Below are positions 1 through 8,861 of a stretch of DNA of 64,000 nt, in pieces. The notes under the pieces were generated by a model. The model was not told the origin of the DNA. It worked only from the letters and a program-made list of their open reading frames with translations, and ran no database searches. Location: positions 16,077,135-16,141,134 of the forward strand of contig JASKMD010000029.1 in NCBI GenBank assembly GCA_030144725.1, read 5' to 3'. The position numbers were made by a program, and so were the translations under genes. The first letter of the stretch is position 1. Every line of letters begins with the position of its first letter. This DNA is from Haematococcus lacustris. Its lineage: Eukaryota; Chlorophyta; Chlorophyceae; Chlamydomonadales; Haematococcaceae.

Positions 1-1210
1 TACCTGGGAGCCGCGAGCCAACCTGACTGGCTGTGACAAGCTTCTGGCTGAGTACAATGCCATCCACTGTCTCAAGTGAAGACCCAGCCTGATTGGTGTT
101 CCTGCTACGGTGCTGTGGTGTGCTATGGGTTGTGCTATGTGTGTGAGCAGCCTTCTGGCTGGATGGTTGCATTCTTGCACCTGAGCTATCATGCTCCTGG
201 CTATTATGTGTGTTAACCAATCATGGTTCACACTAGCCCCAATAAGCAGTATTGGCTGCGAGTCCTTGGATCTCCTTGGGCGGAACGGACCTCTTCTGGG
301 GGGGGTGAATGTAACGGCGAGCCTCGAGCGACACCGTTCCCCTTTGCCCGCGACACCTGGTGTACTGCCTATGGCGGGCGCAGGTGGGCGCATTACTTTT
401 ACCGAGTGAGTAGGGCAGGTTAAAGCCTAGCAGCTCTGCTGTGAGGACAACTGGTTCGATTCCAGGGGGCCCCGTTCTAAGCCCTAGCCCTCTCACGAGG
501 TTCGCTGTAACTCCTCTCCATGACAGTTTCTTCGCAGTCACACGCTGGACGATCGCTCGGCTTATAGCGTGGTTCAGCACGTTACATCACAGGACAGGCC
601 GGGGTGGCAACCAGGGTGGCTGCTATGCCTCGGGCAAGGTCGAGGGAGGTGGGCCAGGCTGGGGCAAAGGCTGGGGTCACAGGACAGGCAAGGGTGGCAA
701 CCAGGCTGGCAAGGCGGGCAAGGCGGGGTGCTTGCTTTGGCCAAGGCAGCAGAATGGGTGGCTGTCTGAGCACGCAAGTCTGAATGCTCCGAGGAAGATG
801 ATGAGATATGCCGCCACTGCCAGCAGCGGCAGGAGGACCACGACTACATTAGCGAGGTTCAGTGCCCCATGTGACGTGGTCAGGTGATAAGGCCACTAGA
901 AGAGAGACCACGACAGTGACAATGTCAATCATATGATTTTGATGCGAGATTATTGGGGTGGGAGGCTTGATTATTTCTATGCACGAAGACGTTCTCAAAA
1001 CTAACTTTCGACGTACTTTGGCCATCGGGGAACTTGAAACAATAAAAAATATGGCTCGGGATTGATGTATTAATTATTATTTTCGAGGCCTCTGGAATCA
1101 AAAGGGAGAGTACGGTACCCAACATCTTGAATTAAAAGAGGAAAATCTCGCATGTGTTGTTGTGATGTTTTATGTGGTTCTGACGAGGCCGGTGCTGCTG
1201 CTATGGCCAG
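1..1210. other. Gene-free stretch with a short tandem duplication and an AT-rich island
   Basis: I see no convincing gene here. A roughly 38-bp unit containing cacaggacaggc and ggtggcaaccagg occurs near 587-626 and again near 677-713, so the open frames through it are repeat artefacts. The sequence ggttcgattcc near 452-462 matches a Pol III B-box, but no A-box or cloverleaf could be folded upstream. Bases 900-1190 are clearly more AT-rich than the surroundings and may be intron of the gene whose last exon starts at 1211, or an old insertion. Confidence 0.5.
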
Positions 1211-1477
1211 GTGTACCGGGTGGACGTCAGTGAGGGGCATGAGCTGAAGCAGCGCTATGGTGTTTGTGGCGTGCCCATGTTCCTCATGTTTTTCAATGGT
1301 CGCTTGGTGTCAGTAACCAATGCCATTCGCAGTGGCAAAGAGTTGCATGCAGCGTGCCTGGCGGCCCTAGACAAAGGGCTGCGCGCACAATTTCTCCCTG
1401 ACACCTTCCGGTGCAGTGCTGCAAGCAACGATCTGTTGGATTGCATCAAGCCCGGCATGAGCCTCAGGGGTCTGTGA
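1211..1477 (+). CDS. Thioredoxin-fold protein, terminal exon only
   Basis: The exon follows a good acceptor (tatggccag at 1202-1210) and runs 88 codons to TGA at 1475-1477. The first half reads as the second half of a thioredoxin fold: a VYRVDVSEGHELKQRYGV segment (beta strand and helix), then CGVPMF with the cis-proline typical of the family, then a beta-hairpin ending in FFNGRLVS. The catalytic CxxC would lie on an upstream exon that is not visible in 1-1210, so redox activity cannot be judged. The last 40 residues are not thioredoxin-like. A TGTAA poly(A) signal lies 120 bp downstream. It could be a real last exon of a host gene cut off by insertions upstream, or a decayed gene tail. Confidence 0.6.
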   Translation: MYRVDVSEGHELKQRYGVCGVPMFLMFFNGRLVSVTNAIRSGKELHAACLAALDKGLRAQFLPDTFRCSAASNDLLDCIKPGMSLRGL

Positions 1478-1596
1478 GCCGCTGTGTCTTGGTCGTCATT
1501 GTGGCATGGTATAAGTGACACAATCGGTGCGATGTTGCCGATTGCTGATCTTGGTAGTCAGGGCAGCGACTATTGGTGCTTGCAGCGACTATTGTT

Positions 1597-1601
1597 TGTA
1601 A
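1597..1601 (+). terminator. Poly(A) signal TGTAA of the thioredoxin-like gene
   Basis: TGTAA, the canonical chlorophycean polyadenylation signal, lies 120 bp after the TGA of the preceding exon. Confidence 0.5.
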
Positions 1602-1934
1602 TTGGCACGGCTGTGCCCTATCGCACCGAACACCAAACCAAGGCACAGCGCGCAAGCAAATGCATTAGCAAAGGCATCCACAGCACAGAACAAGAAGAGG
1701 CAAGCAAAGCAGCAAGCAAACTTGCAGGAAGCAAAGACAATCATGCCAAGTGTGCACTAATCCTTCAGCGCTTTGGCAGGGCTAACTTGCTAAGCTATGC
1801 TAACACCACTATGCAAGAGATCAGGTTGGATTGAGCTGGGCAAAAGAAAGAAAAATCCCGATACAGTCGGTTGGTCTGTATCATACAGCCCCGCGGCCCC
1901 TGTAACGGAAGCTACTGTATCTGTATCTTTGTAT

Positions 1935-2826
1935 TGCTGTATGCCCAGCCCTGGCCCACCTCGATGCGGAGTGGTTGGGCGTGGACCCTGGCAACACCAA
2001 AATGGCCACAGTGGTGCACGAGGAGCGCAGCGCTGCCGGCACAGTAGTGCCCGTGTGGCACCGGTACTTCCGTACAGTACTACCGCGACAGCGGCATCAC
2101 CCGGCAGGCCCAGGCGACCAAGACGTAGTTGGCCCAGGTGAAGCCGCAACTTAAAGCCCTGTCGCAGGTCAGCAGCAAGCCGAGCTCGCTGGCCTCGTAC
2201 CGGCAGTTCGTCGACACCGTCTTGGCGACGTGCGATGCCATGTGGGCTGAAGTCTCCAACCCGTGTTGGGCCAACGCCAAGTTCCGCCAATATTGTGGCA
2301 AGAAGCGCGTGGTGGCAAGGTTCCGGTCCAAGGTGAGAGCCATTAACAGTAGGCCTAGGAGCTAGGCAGTAGCCAACCTAACCTTACAACCTGGCCTGCT
2401 GTTGCTAAACCCGACCTTACACATGTGTGTCATGTGTCTAATGTGTGGCTGCAACTCATCAAGCAGGCCAAGCAGCGGTGGCCAGGCCGCATCATCGCAC
2501 TGGCCTGTGGGGAAGCTGGCTTTGATGTCAGCGGCACCGTTGGCTGCAGGGGTGTCCCAGTCGGCCAGATGTTGGAGGAGGTTGTGAGGCAGTTCCCATT
2601 TGGGTGAGTGCTCATGATGGACGAGTTCCGCACAAGCCGGGTCAGCTCAGCCTACAGCAACCCCAATGAGGCCCTAGCTCAAGGAAAATCTTACCAATGC
2701 GCATTGCCCCATGTGTCCATGCAGGTGGCTGCGGCCAGTGTACAACGAGGCTAAGCAATCCCAAGTCCGGGGCTTGATGTGCTCAACAATCAACAACATC
2801 AGGTAAGCACTGGCCTGGCACTGCAC
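1935..2826 (+). pseudogene. Fanzor (TnpB-like RuvC nuclease) relic A, 5' part
   Basis: Fanzors are eukaryotic relatives of bacterial TnpB that use a RuvC nuclease guided by an RNA made from the element's end. The frame around 1966-2040 reads WLGVDPGNTKMATVV, a RuvC-I motif with its Asp at 1984-1986. A block at 2129-2332 (LAQVKPQLKALSQ to CGKKRVVARFRSK) ends at a GT donor. The next block, about 2460-2607, has IIALACGEAGF and CRGVPVGQMLEE, and 2617-2670 reads MDEFRTSRVSSAYS, the conserved E-F-R-T-S motif carrying the displaced catalytic Glu (2623-2625). A last block near 2755-2812 reads RPVYNEAKQSQVRGLMC and ends at gtaagc. Damage: a frameshift between 2040 and 2126, TAG at 2126-2128 (Trp in copy B) and TGA at 2605-2607. 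The N-terminal domain is not visible. The gene is then interrupted by a hAT-like element and resumes at 8303. Confidence 0.8.
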
Positions 2827-3250
2827 TCGGGCAGCCCCAACATGGGGTTGGTAATGTTCATGCAAATACCCTCTCGATACTGCACTGTTTTCAATAGCGT
2901 TTATCACATTGGCAGCTGCGAGTTAGTCCGCGTAATCTGACCATCAACGCTAGCCATTGGAGTCTTTGCCCGTGTACTACTACATGTGCCCGCGAACAAA
3001 TCACAGTGGCGAGACGGGTCTCCTTGGCACGGTGAGCCACATCGTTGTGACCCCATCTACCTAGCGTAGTGAGCTGGTTGCGCACAAATGGAATGTCCGG
3101 CCAACACCCAACGCGATGACTGCCGGGCGTGCAGGGCACCTAGACGGGGTGATTGAAACAGAAAATTGTGCTCACTTCCGCGGAATACATCACACCCAAC
3201 GCGGGGCCGGGCGGGTCGGCGCACATTAAGGTATCACCGGCTTATAACCC
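2827..3250 (+). repeat. hAT-like element terminus (left arm)
   Basis: This terminal and subterminal sequence is shared with 7890-8302 (inverted) and 11621-12060 (direct). It starts with the terminal repeat at 2827 and contains a conserved core around 3076-3145 (caaatggaatgtccggcc and the following GC-rich stretch). It is non-coding and probably holds the transposase binding sites and promoter of the element. Confidence 0.7.
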
Positions 3251-3542
3251 CCCTCCTCCACTATGTCCTCCACTGTGTTGCACCCGCTGCACCACAAAAA
3301 ATGGCTACGAAATGTTTGTTCTCTACCCATTGGCGCATCTATTGAAACAAACCGCACAACGAACATGTATCTATCAGTTTGACAGTTCTAAAGTTACATC
3401 ATGTTCACCAGGCACATCCAAGGCCATGGTATGCAATGCCCCACCATGCCCGCCCCCCCTCCACCCATCATTGCATGAGCCCACCTCATTGCAGGAGCTC
3501 ACCCCTCCCAACCCAACCCCTCCCAGCCCACCCCCTCCCAGC

Positions 3543-3716
3543 CCAACCCACCCCTCCTAACCCACCTCCTCCCAGCCCCCAAGCCCCCAAGCCCCCAGGC
3601 CCCAGCCCCCAAGCCCCCAAGCCCCCAGGCCCCAGCCCACAAGGCCCCAAGCCCCCAAGCCCCCAAGCCCCAAGCCCCCAAGCCCCCAAGCCCCAAGCCC
3701 TCAAGCCGAGTCCCCA
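3543..3716. repeat. C-rich minisatellite upstream of hAT-like copy 1
   Basis: This is a tandem array of aagcccccaagccccagg-type units. It follows a ccctcccagcccac tract (3500-3560) that also precedes the coding region in the other two copies (7460-7680 inverted; 12280-12450). The long proline-rich open frames here are repeat artefacts. Confidence 0.7.
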
Positions 3717-3760
3717 AGCCGCTGGGGTAGGAGCAACAGCCTTGGCAAGCAGTTGGGCAG

Positions 3761-5275
3761 GTGAAGCATGCGGGACAGGCTGCCCCACGCCTCACCACCA
3801 TTTTCACTGATGTTGTGGGCGTCATCCAGTTGGCCAGCGGCACGGCTGAGGCCCATGTCCGGGTCATCATGCAGATGTTGGGTGACCTTGGCCACGCAGG
3901 CATGAACATTGCCGGCATCTGTGCAGACAGCGCATCAGTCAACATGGGGGAGTTTACCGGTGTCGTTGCGCGCATCAGCCAGCTGTTGCAAGAGGAGGGG
4001 CAGGTTGGGGTGACCCGGGCGCAGCCTTGCTACAGCCACGGCATTCACAACACCCTCCTCAAGGGTCTTGGGGTGCTGCCAGGCACTAGGTCAGCCATCA
4101 TTGACCTCAGCAGCCTCCTAGCGCAACACTGGGTGGCGTTGAAGCTTGATCGGTGGGGTGCAAAGCCAGAGACACCATGTGACACAAGGTGGGCGAGCTA
4201 CATTGATGTAGCCTCATCGCTGCTTGCCATCTGGCGGCATGCAGGGGATGCAGTGGCTGAGGTACTGGAGTGTCAGCAGCGGCGGGCGCCTGCCTGGGCT
4301 CGTGAGCTTTGCAAGCACCTGCATGACAGTGATCTGCTGCTGAGGATCACCGTAGTGGCAGTGGTGGGCCAGACATACCTCATGCCTGAGCTGCTGTGGG
4401 CCAGCAAGGACGACGGCTTGCATGCCTTCGAGTTGTACCGCCACATCCAGCAGGTTTGCAAGGACCTGTAGCAGCCATGGGCCAACAACGCGCAGCTGCT
4501 GTCACAAGTGCACAGCAAGCTACAATAGCTAGTGCCCATCGATCAACAGGAGCAGCAGCAGCAGCAGCAGCTGGCCACCTACTTACAGTAGCACTGTGCA
4601 GCCATAGAGGACTACTACAGACAACACTGCAAACGGCAGCTGGACATGCCACACCTCATGCGCTTGGGGGGTCAAACCTTGCAGTCGTGCAAAGAAGTAG
4701 CCGCCAAGGTGGTGCAGTGTGCAGCCCTGCGCATGGACGAGTGGCAGAGTGACCTGAGTGTGTGGGACCCCCACTGCATGTGGCGCCAGTTCCAACAGGA
4801 CATCCAGGTCATGGCTGAGGGCAGCCCATGTAGCACCAGGTTGCGCCTCCACCTCGAGGTGTACTTCTTGGCATGTCTCACCTCCAATGCTCCGATGGAG
4901 TCCTTGCTACAGCTGCTGAAGCATGGAGCTGGCCGCTTCATGGAGCTGCCTGCGCTCCTGGAGCATATGTCCCTGCACACACATAGGTCCACCCTCAACA
5001 ACATAGATGTGCAAGACTTCACGCTGCAGTTGCCTAAGCTTCGCGCTGCAGTGCGGCTGCATGAGGTGGCTGCAGCCGGAGCCAGGGCACCAGCCACAGC
5101 CGCACACAAAGCCACAACAGCTGCTTGCAGTATAGGGGGGTGTGTGGTGAATGTGGGGGACCATGCAAGCCAGCAGCGGGTGGCAGCAGCCGGGTGTGGT
5201 ACGCTTGCGGAGCGTGCAGCCAGGAGCCGGCGCTTGAGCCATAGCAGCCTGCCCCTCGATGGCGATTGCAGCTAG
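3761..5275 (+). pseudogene. hAT-like transposase, copy 1 (N-terminal half missing, three TAG stops)
   Basis: The catalytic-domain part is preserved. GICADSASVNMGEF resembles the second-Asp block of hAT transposases, and PCYSHGIHNTLLKGLG resembles the C..H.(L/I)N block. DTRWASYID resembles the T-R-W block. The C-terminal part aligns closely with copy 3 (13187-14491). The N-terminal coiled-coil half found in copies 2 and 3 is missing. In-frame TAG codons at 4469-4471, 4526-4528 and 4589-4591 all match CAG (Gln) in copy 3. A 4-bp deletion and 1-bp insertion near 4660-4680 compensate each other to keep the frame. The hAT assignment rests on these motifs only; a related RNase H-fold transposase family is possible. 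Confidence 0.7.
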
Positions 5276-5531
5276 TGCCAACTGATACATGTGGCCGAAA
5301 TCAGGTGATGCATGCGGCCCGCTGCTTGCTTGCATGGTCCCCCACATTCACCACAACCCCCCCTACATCGCAAGCAGCTGCTGTGGCTTTGTGTGCGGCT
5401 GTGGCTGGTGCCCTGGCTAGGGCTGCAGCCACCTCATGCAGCTGCACCGCAGCGTGAAGCTTAGGCAGCTGCAACGTGAAGTCTTGCACATCTATGTTGT
5501 TGAGGGTGGACCTATGTGTGTGCATGGACCC

Positions 5532-7234
5532 CTACCTAAGGACGGCAAGCAGTGATGAGGAAGCAGCAATGTAGTTGGCCCACCTTATGTCACATGGTGT
5601 CTCTAGCTTTGCACCCCACTGGTCAAGCTTCATCGCCACCCAGTGTTTCGCTTGGAGGCTGCTGAGGTCAATGATGGCTGACCTAGTGCCTGGCAGCACC
5701 CCAAGACCCTTGAGGAGGGTGTTGTGAATGCCGTGGCTGTAGCAAGGTTGCGCCCGGGTCACCCCAACCTGCCCCTCCTCTTGCAGCAGCTGACTGATGC
5801 GCGCAATGACACTGGTAAACTCCCCCATGTTGACTGATGCGCTGTCGGCACAGATGCCGGCAATGTTCATGCCTGCGTGGCCAAGGACACCCAACATCTG
5901 CATGAAGACCCGGACATGGGCCTCAGCCGTGCCGCTGGCCAACTGGATGACGCCCACAACGTCTGTGACTATGGTGGCGAGGTTTGGGGCAGCAGCTGAG
6001 CATGAGTGCCCCGCCCGCTCCACCTGCCCCTCCTGACCCAGCTGTTCCTCCCCCTGTGGCTTAGGGACTGCTGCTGTGACCTTGACGACGAGCACCTTCC
6101 CATGGCGCTTGGTTGTGCATCCGTCAAATGCCAAGTGTATCGCCGAGGCTTGTTTCAACATCCCTGCATGCAAAGTAATCCAATGCAAATGTAATCCATT
6201 GCAAATCTCTCACTCATCTCTTACTTATCCACCACCTCCCAACCCAACCCAACCCAACCCAACCCAACCCAACCCAACCCAACCCAACCCAACCCAACCC
6301 AACCCAACCCAACCCAACCCAACCCAACCCAACCCAACCCAACCCAACCCAACCCAACCCAACCCAACCCAACCCAACCCAACCCAACCCAACCCAACCC
6401 AACCCAACCCAACCCAACCCAACCCAACCCAGCCAGCCCAGCCTCACCAAGGGTCTTGCTCTTCAGGTGCTTGGCTACTACGCGCAACTGCCGCCTCACA
6501 GTGGTGCTCTGCCCAGGTTGGTGTGGGTTGGGCACCTGGCATTGCTCATTCACGAACAGCTCTCTACACATGGCCAGCTTGCGGTTGCTGGCATGTGTCT
6601 GCAACACCAGCCTGGCTGTGCTGAGGTAGTGTTCTGTTCTGGCCGCAGGCTTCCCACGGCGCCCCACTTGCGTGGGAATGAAGTTGGTTGTCAGCGCATG
6701 TGGGTTAGCAGTGGGGCTGTCCTGTGGGAATGCACAGCCTGTGGGGTTGCCGTGGGTGTCTAGCATGCCATAGCCACCCTCAACACACCGTTGCAGCACC
6801 TCTGGTGACACTCGGTGCCGCATAAAAATGTTTAGTAGCTGCCGCTGACGCCGGGTGAGCTGGGGGCCGCTTGAACGGCAGCGGCGGACGTTGCGTAGCG
6901 CAAGGAACATCCGGCGCTGGTCGTGTTGCAGCAGCTGGTGGGCATGGGTGCGCTCCTCAACCTGCTGCTGCAATGACTCATTCTCACCCTGCACCTCTTG
7001 GTGTGCTGCCTGCAGCTGCTCCATGTCTGCCTGCACCTGCTGGAAATCTGCCATCGCATCACTGAGCTGCTGGTGGAGCCGCTCAACGTCTGCCCGCAAC
7101 TGCATAGTCTCACCCTGTGCCTTCTTCATCTGAGCTCTCAAGCCACTAGGGCTGCACTCAAACCCTGCCTTGGGTGAGGCATTCAACTCTTGCAAGTGTT
7201 GGCGCAGCTTCTTGCTGGGCCTTTTACCCCCCAT
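5532..7234 (-). pseudogene. hAT-like transposase, copy 2 (N-terminal half plus start of catalytic domain)
   Basis: The protein starts at the ATG at 7232-7234. It opens with a basic MGGKRPSKKLRQHLQ segment and a long heptad-like coiled coil rich in L, Q and E (about residues 40-110). An R-rich block and TTNFIPTQVGRRGKPAAR follow, and then VNEQCQVPNPHQPGQS. The frame runs into a 38-unit AACCC array (6241-6430), which replaces coding sequence. Beyond it, on the same strand, IHLAFDGCTTKRHGK gives the putative first catalytic Asp, and ICADSASVNMGEF the second. Coding ends abruptly near 5535 where sequence from the other arm begins. The copy is broken by the AACCC tract, by loss of its C-terminus and by a SINE placed at its start codon. 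Confidence 0.7.
6241..6430. repeat. (AACCC)38 pentanucleotide array
   Basis: It is a perfect array of 38 AACCC units (GGGTT on the other strand). It lies inside the coding region of hAT-like copy 2 and is read there as a Gly-Trp-Val-Gly-Leu repeat. The unit lacks the extra T/A bases of plant or Chlamydomonas telomere repeats. Confidence 0.95.
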
Positions 7235-7346
7235 GGTGGAAAGAAAGAAAGAAAGACTACTCTGGTTTAACACCAGCGTGCATTAAGGGAGGACTCCGGC
7301 ATGGGGCGCCGACACTGTCCCACCAGAGTTACTTTTTCGTCGTAGT

Positions 7347-7357
7347 GGAGTCGAACC
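7347..7357 (-). promoter_or_regulatory. Pol III B-box of the SINE
   Basis: GGTTCGACTCC on the minus strand matches the consensus GGTTCGANTCC exactly. Confidence 0.8.
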
Positions 7358-7389
7358 CACGACCTCTCAGTTGTAGGAATCACCCTTAA

Positions 7390-7401
7390 CCAACTGAGCC
7401 A
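7390..7401 (-). promoter_or_regulatory. Pol III A-box of the SINE
   Basis: TGGCTCAGTTGG on the minus strand matches the consensus TRGCNNAGYNGG exactly, 32 bp upstream of the B-box. Confidence 0.8.
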
Positions 7402-7889
7402 CTTCACCGCACGACGGGGCGGGATCCCCCCATGGTGGTGAATAGGGCTGGGAGGGGGCCGGGGGGGAAAAGGGGAGCGAGCAGGCAGCGAGCAAGGGAA
7501 CGGATGGGAGGGCTTGGGGGATGTGGATTGGAAGGTTGTGAGCTGGGAGGGGGTAGACTGGGAGGGGTGGGCTGGGAGGGGGGGGGCAAGGAGGGGGTGG
7601 GCTGGAGGGGGAAGGCGGGAAGGCTTAAGAGGGTGCAAGGGGAAGGGCTGGGAGGGGGTGGGCAGGCTCAATGAGGTGGACACCTGCAATGATGGGTGGA
7701 GGGGGGGCGGGCATGGTGGGTCGTTGCATGCCGAAGCCTTGAACCATTATGGTGAACATGATATAACTTCAATGTTGTCAAACTGACTAAGGCCTAGGTT
7801 GTGTGATGTGCGATTTGTTTCAATGGGTTCGCCATTGAGTCAAGAACAAACACAGTGTGGCCATTTTCGTGTGAGTGCAGCGGGTGCAA

Positions 7890-8302
7890 CACAGTGAAGG
7901 ACATAGTGGAGGAGGGGGGGTGGTGTCAACGGTGATACCTTAGTGTGCGCCGACCCAAATGATGTATTCCGCGGAAGTGAACACAATTTTCTGTTTCAAT
8001 CACCCCGTCTAGGTGCCCTGCACGCCCGGCAGTCATCGCGTTGGGTGTTGGCCGGACATTCCATTTGTGCGCAACCAGCTCACTACGCTAGGTAGACGGG
8101 GTCACAACGATGTGGCTCACCGTGCCAAGGAGACCCGTCTCGCCACTGTGATTTGTTCGGGGGCACATGTAGTAGTACACGAGCAAAGACTCCAATGGCT
8201 AGCGTTGATGGTCAGATTACGCGGACTAACTCGCAGCTGCCAATGTGATAAACGCTATTGAAAACAGTGCAGTATCGAGAGAGTATTTGCATGAACATTA
8301 CC
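7890..8302 (-). repeat. hAT-like element terminus (right arm)
   Basis: This is an inverted copy of 2827-3250, with only scattered differences over about 400 bp. The outermost terminal repeat is eroded: similarity stops after gaacattacca near 8302. Confidence 0.7.
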
Positions 8303-8573
8303 ACACATGGCTTGACGTCATGCATCTCCCACACCCGTGTGGAGGTCATATGACTGGGACATGTAAACCGCGTTAAACATCCGCCGCTGTGCAGTCGGCC
8401 CAGGGCCACGTCCTACTGAGATGTGTAGATGGGACGGCCGCCCAGCCATGCCAAAGCCAGGCCAGCCAGGCCAGGAGTGGGTGTACTAGCCCGACAATGC
8501 CCTGTTGCACAAGTGGCGGCGTAAGTGGCGGCAATACCCAGCTACAGCAGGACAATCCAAGGAAACAAGGTAA
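8303..8573 (+). pseudogene. Fanzor relic A, 3' part (RuvC-III and C-terminus)
   Basis: The frame from 8358 reads a decayed D-x-N-A-A-L-N-I motif (RuvC-III, Asp at 8358-8360). It is followed by RRCAVGPGPRPTEMCRWDG and PGQEWVY, then ALLHKWRRKWRQ, and TAA at 8571-8573. This is the piece missing after the RGLMC block at 2812, so one Fanzor gene was split by the 5.5-kb insertion between them. In-frame stops TAA at 8364-8366 and TAG at 8487-8489 show that it is dead. The corresponding C-terminal region of copy B has the same W-W/W-D and K-rich layout. Its end lies 289 bp upstream of the SARNP-like start codon. Confidence 0.75.
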
Positions 8574-8861
8574 TAAACCCCTCGCAAAGGGGAGGCGTGT
8601 GAGTAAGAGCTATGGGGTTACTTAGAGCTCAAGCTATTAGTTTACCTGAAGGCAAACACACCAGAATGGCTGAGCTGAAGTGGGCATTAGGCACAGCATG
8701 AGGGCCGTAGGGGTTTAAATTTTGATGTAACACCATGACCGCCTCGAAAGTTTCGTTGCATGTATCAAGCAGATATCCACAGCCGCATCCAAACCGCACA
8801 CTCCTGCCAGCCCTGCGACGGAACCTGCTTGAGAGCTAATAACTGGATCGTCTCAGCCTGC

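Larger units (their letters stand above)
7240..7425 (-). mobile_element. tRNA-derived SINE with 13-bp target duplication
   Basis: The 186-bp insert is flanked by perfect 13-bp direct repeats, ccccccatggtgg, at 7227-7239 and 7426-7438. On the minus strand it begins with a tRNA-like head carrying exact Pol III boxes: A-box TGGCTCAGTTGG and B-box GGTTCGACTCC. It ends in a (CTTT)n tail at 7240-7257. Comparison with hAT-like copy 3, which lacks the insert at the equivalent place, confirms the empty site. The duplicated target contains the ATG start codon of the transposase, so an ATG is present on both sides. The SINE would have been moved by LINE machinery, which is not seen in this window. Confidence 0.85.
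2827..8302. mobile_element. Tail-to-tail inverted pair of hAT-like DNA transposons inserted in Fanzor relic A
   Basis: The two arms are inverted copies of one element family. The left arm (2827 to about 5280) reads inward on + and the right arm (8302 back to about 5300) reads inward on -. The outer ends are matching subterminal sequences (2827-3250 and 7890-8302), and the C-terminal coding ends meet in the middle, where 4970-5200 is repeated in inverse at about 5310-5525. The left terminus, tcgggcagccccaacat at 2827-2843, matches the 17-bp terminal repeat of the clean copy at 11621. The right terminus loses homology after about 8302. The arms carry different internal deletions, so they are not a simple recent inversion-duplication of one copy. 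The coding exons of a Fanzor continue on both sides, which shows the insertion site. Confidence 0.75.

Noticed and set aside
440..475. tRNA gene suggested by a B-box ggttcgattcc
   Set aside because: No matching A-box, acceptor stem or anticodon stem could be formed upstream.
441..887. 148-codon open frame
   Set aside because: It runs through a duplicated G-rich unit, has no domain and is overlapped by equally long frames on the other strand.
3153..3810. Proline-rich proteins upstream of hAT-like copy 1
   Set aside because: They are translations of the C-rich minisatellite and the element's non-coding terminus.
4469..4591. Possible reassignment of UAG to glutamine, as in some ulvophycean algae
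   Set aside because: The RWP-RK gene runs about 675 codons and the SARNP-like gene 264 codons without an in-frame TAG, and the armadillo-like and 22899 genes appear to end in TAG. The CAG-to-TAG changes are restricted to broken transposons.
6241..6430. Interstitial telomere
   Set aside because: The unit AACCC lacks the bases of TTTAGGG or TTTTAGGG repeats and sits within a transposase gene.
7330..7416. A functional tRNA gene on the minus strand
   Set aside because: A and B boxes are perfect, but the T-stem does not pair with a normal 7-base loop and the D-stem is poor. The sequence lies inside a 186-bp insert with target duplications and a (CTTT)n tail, so it is a SINE head.
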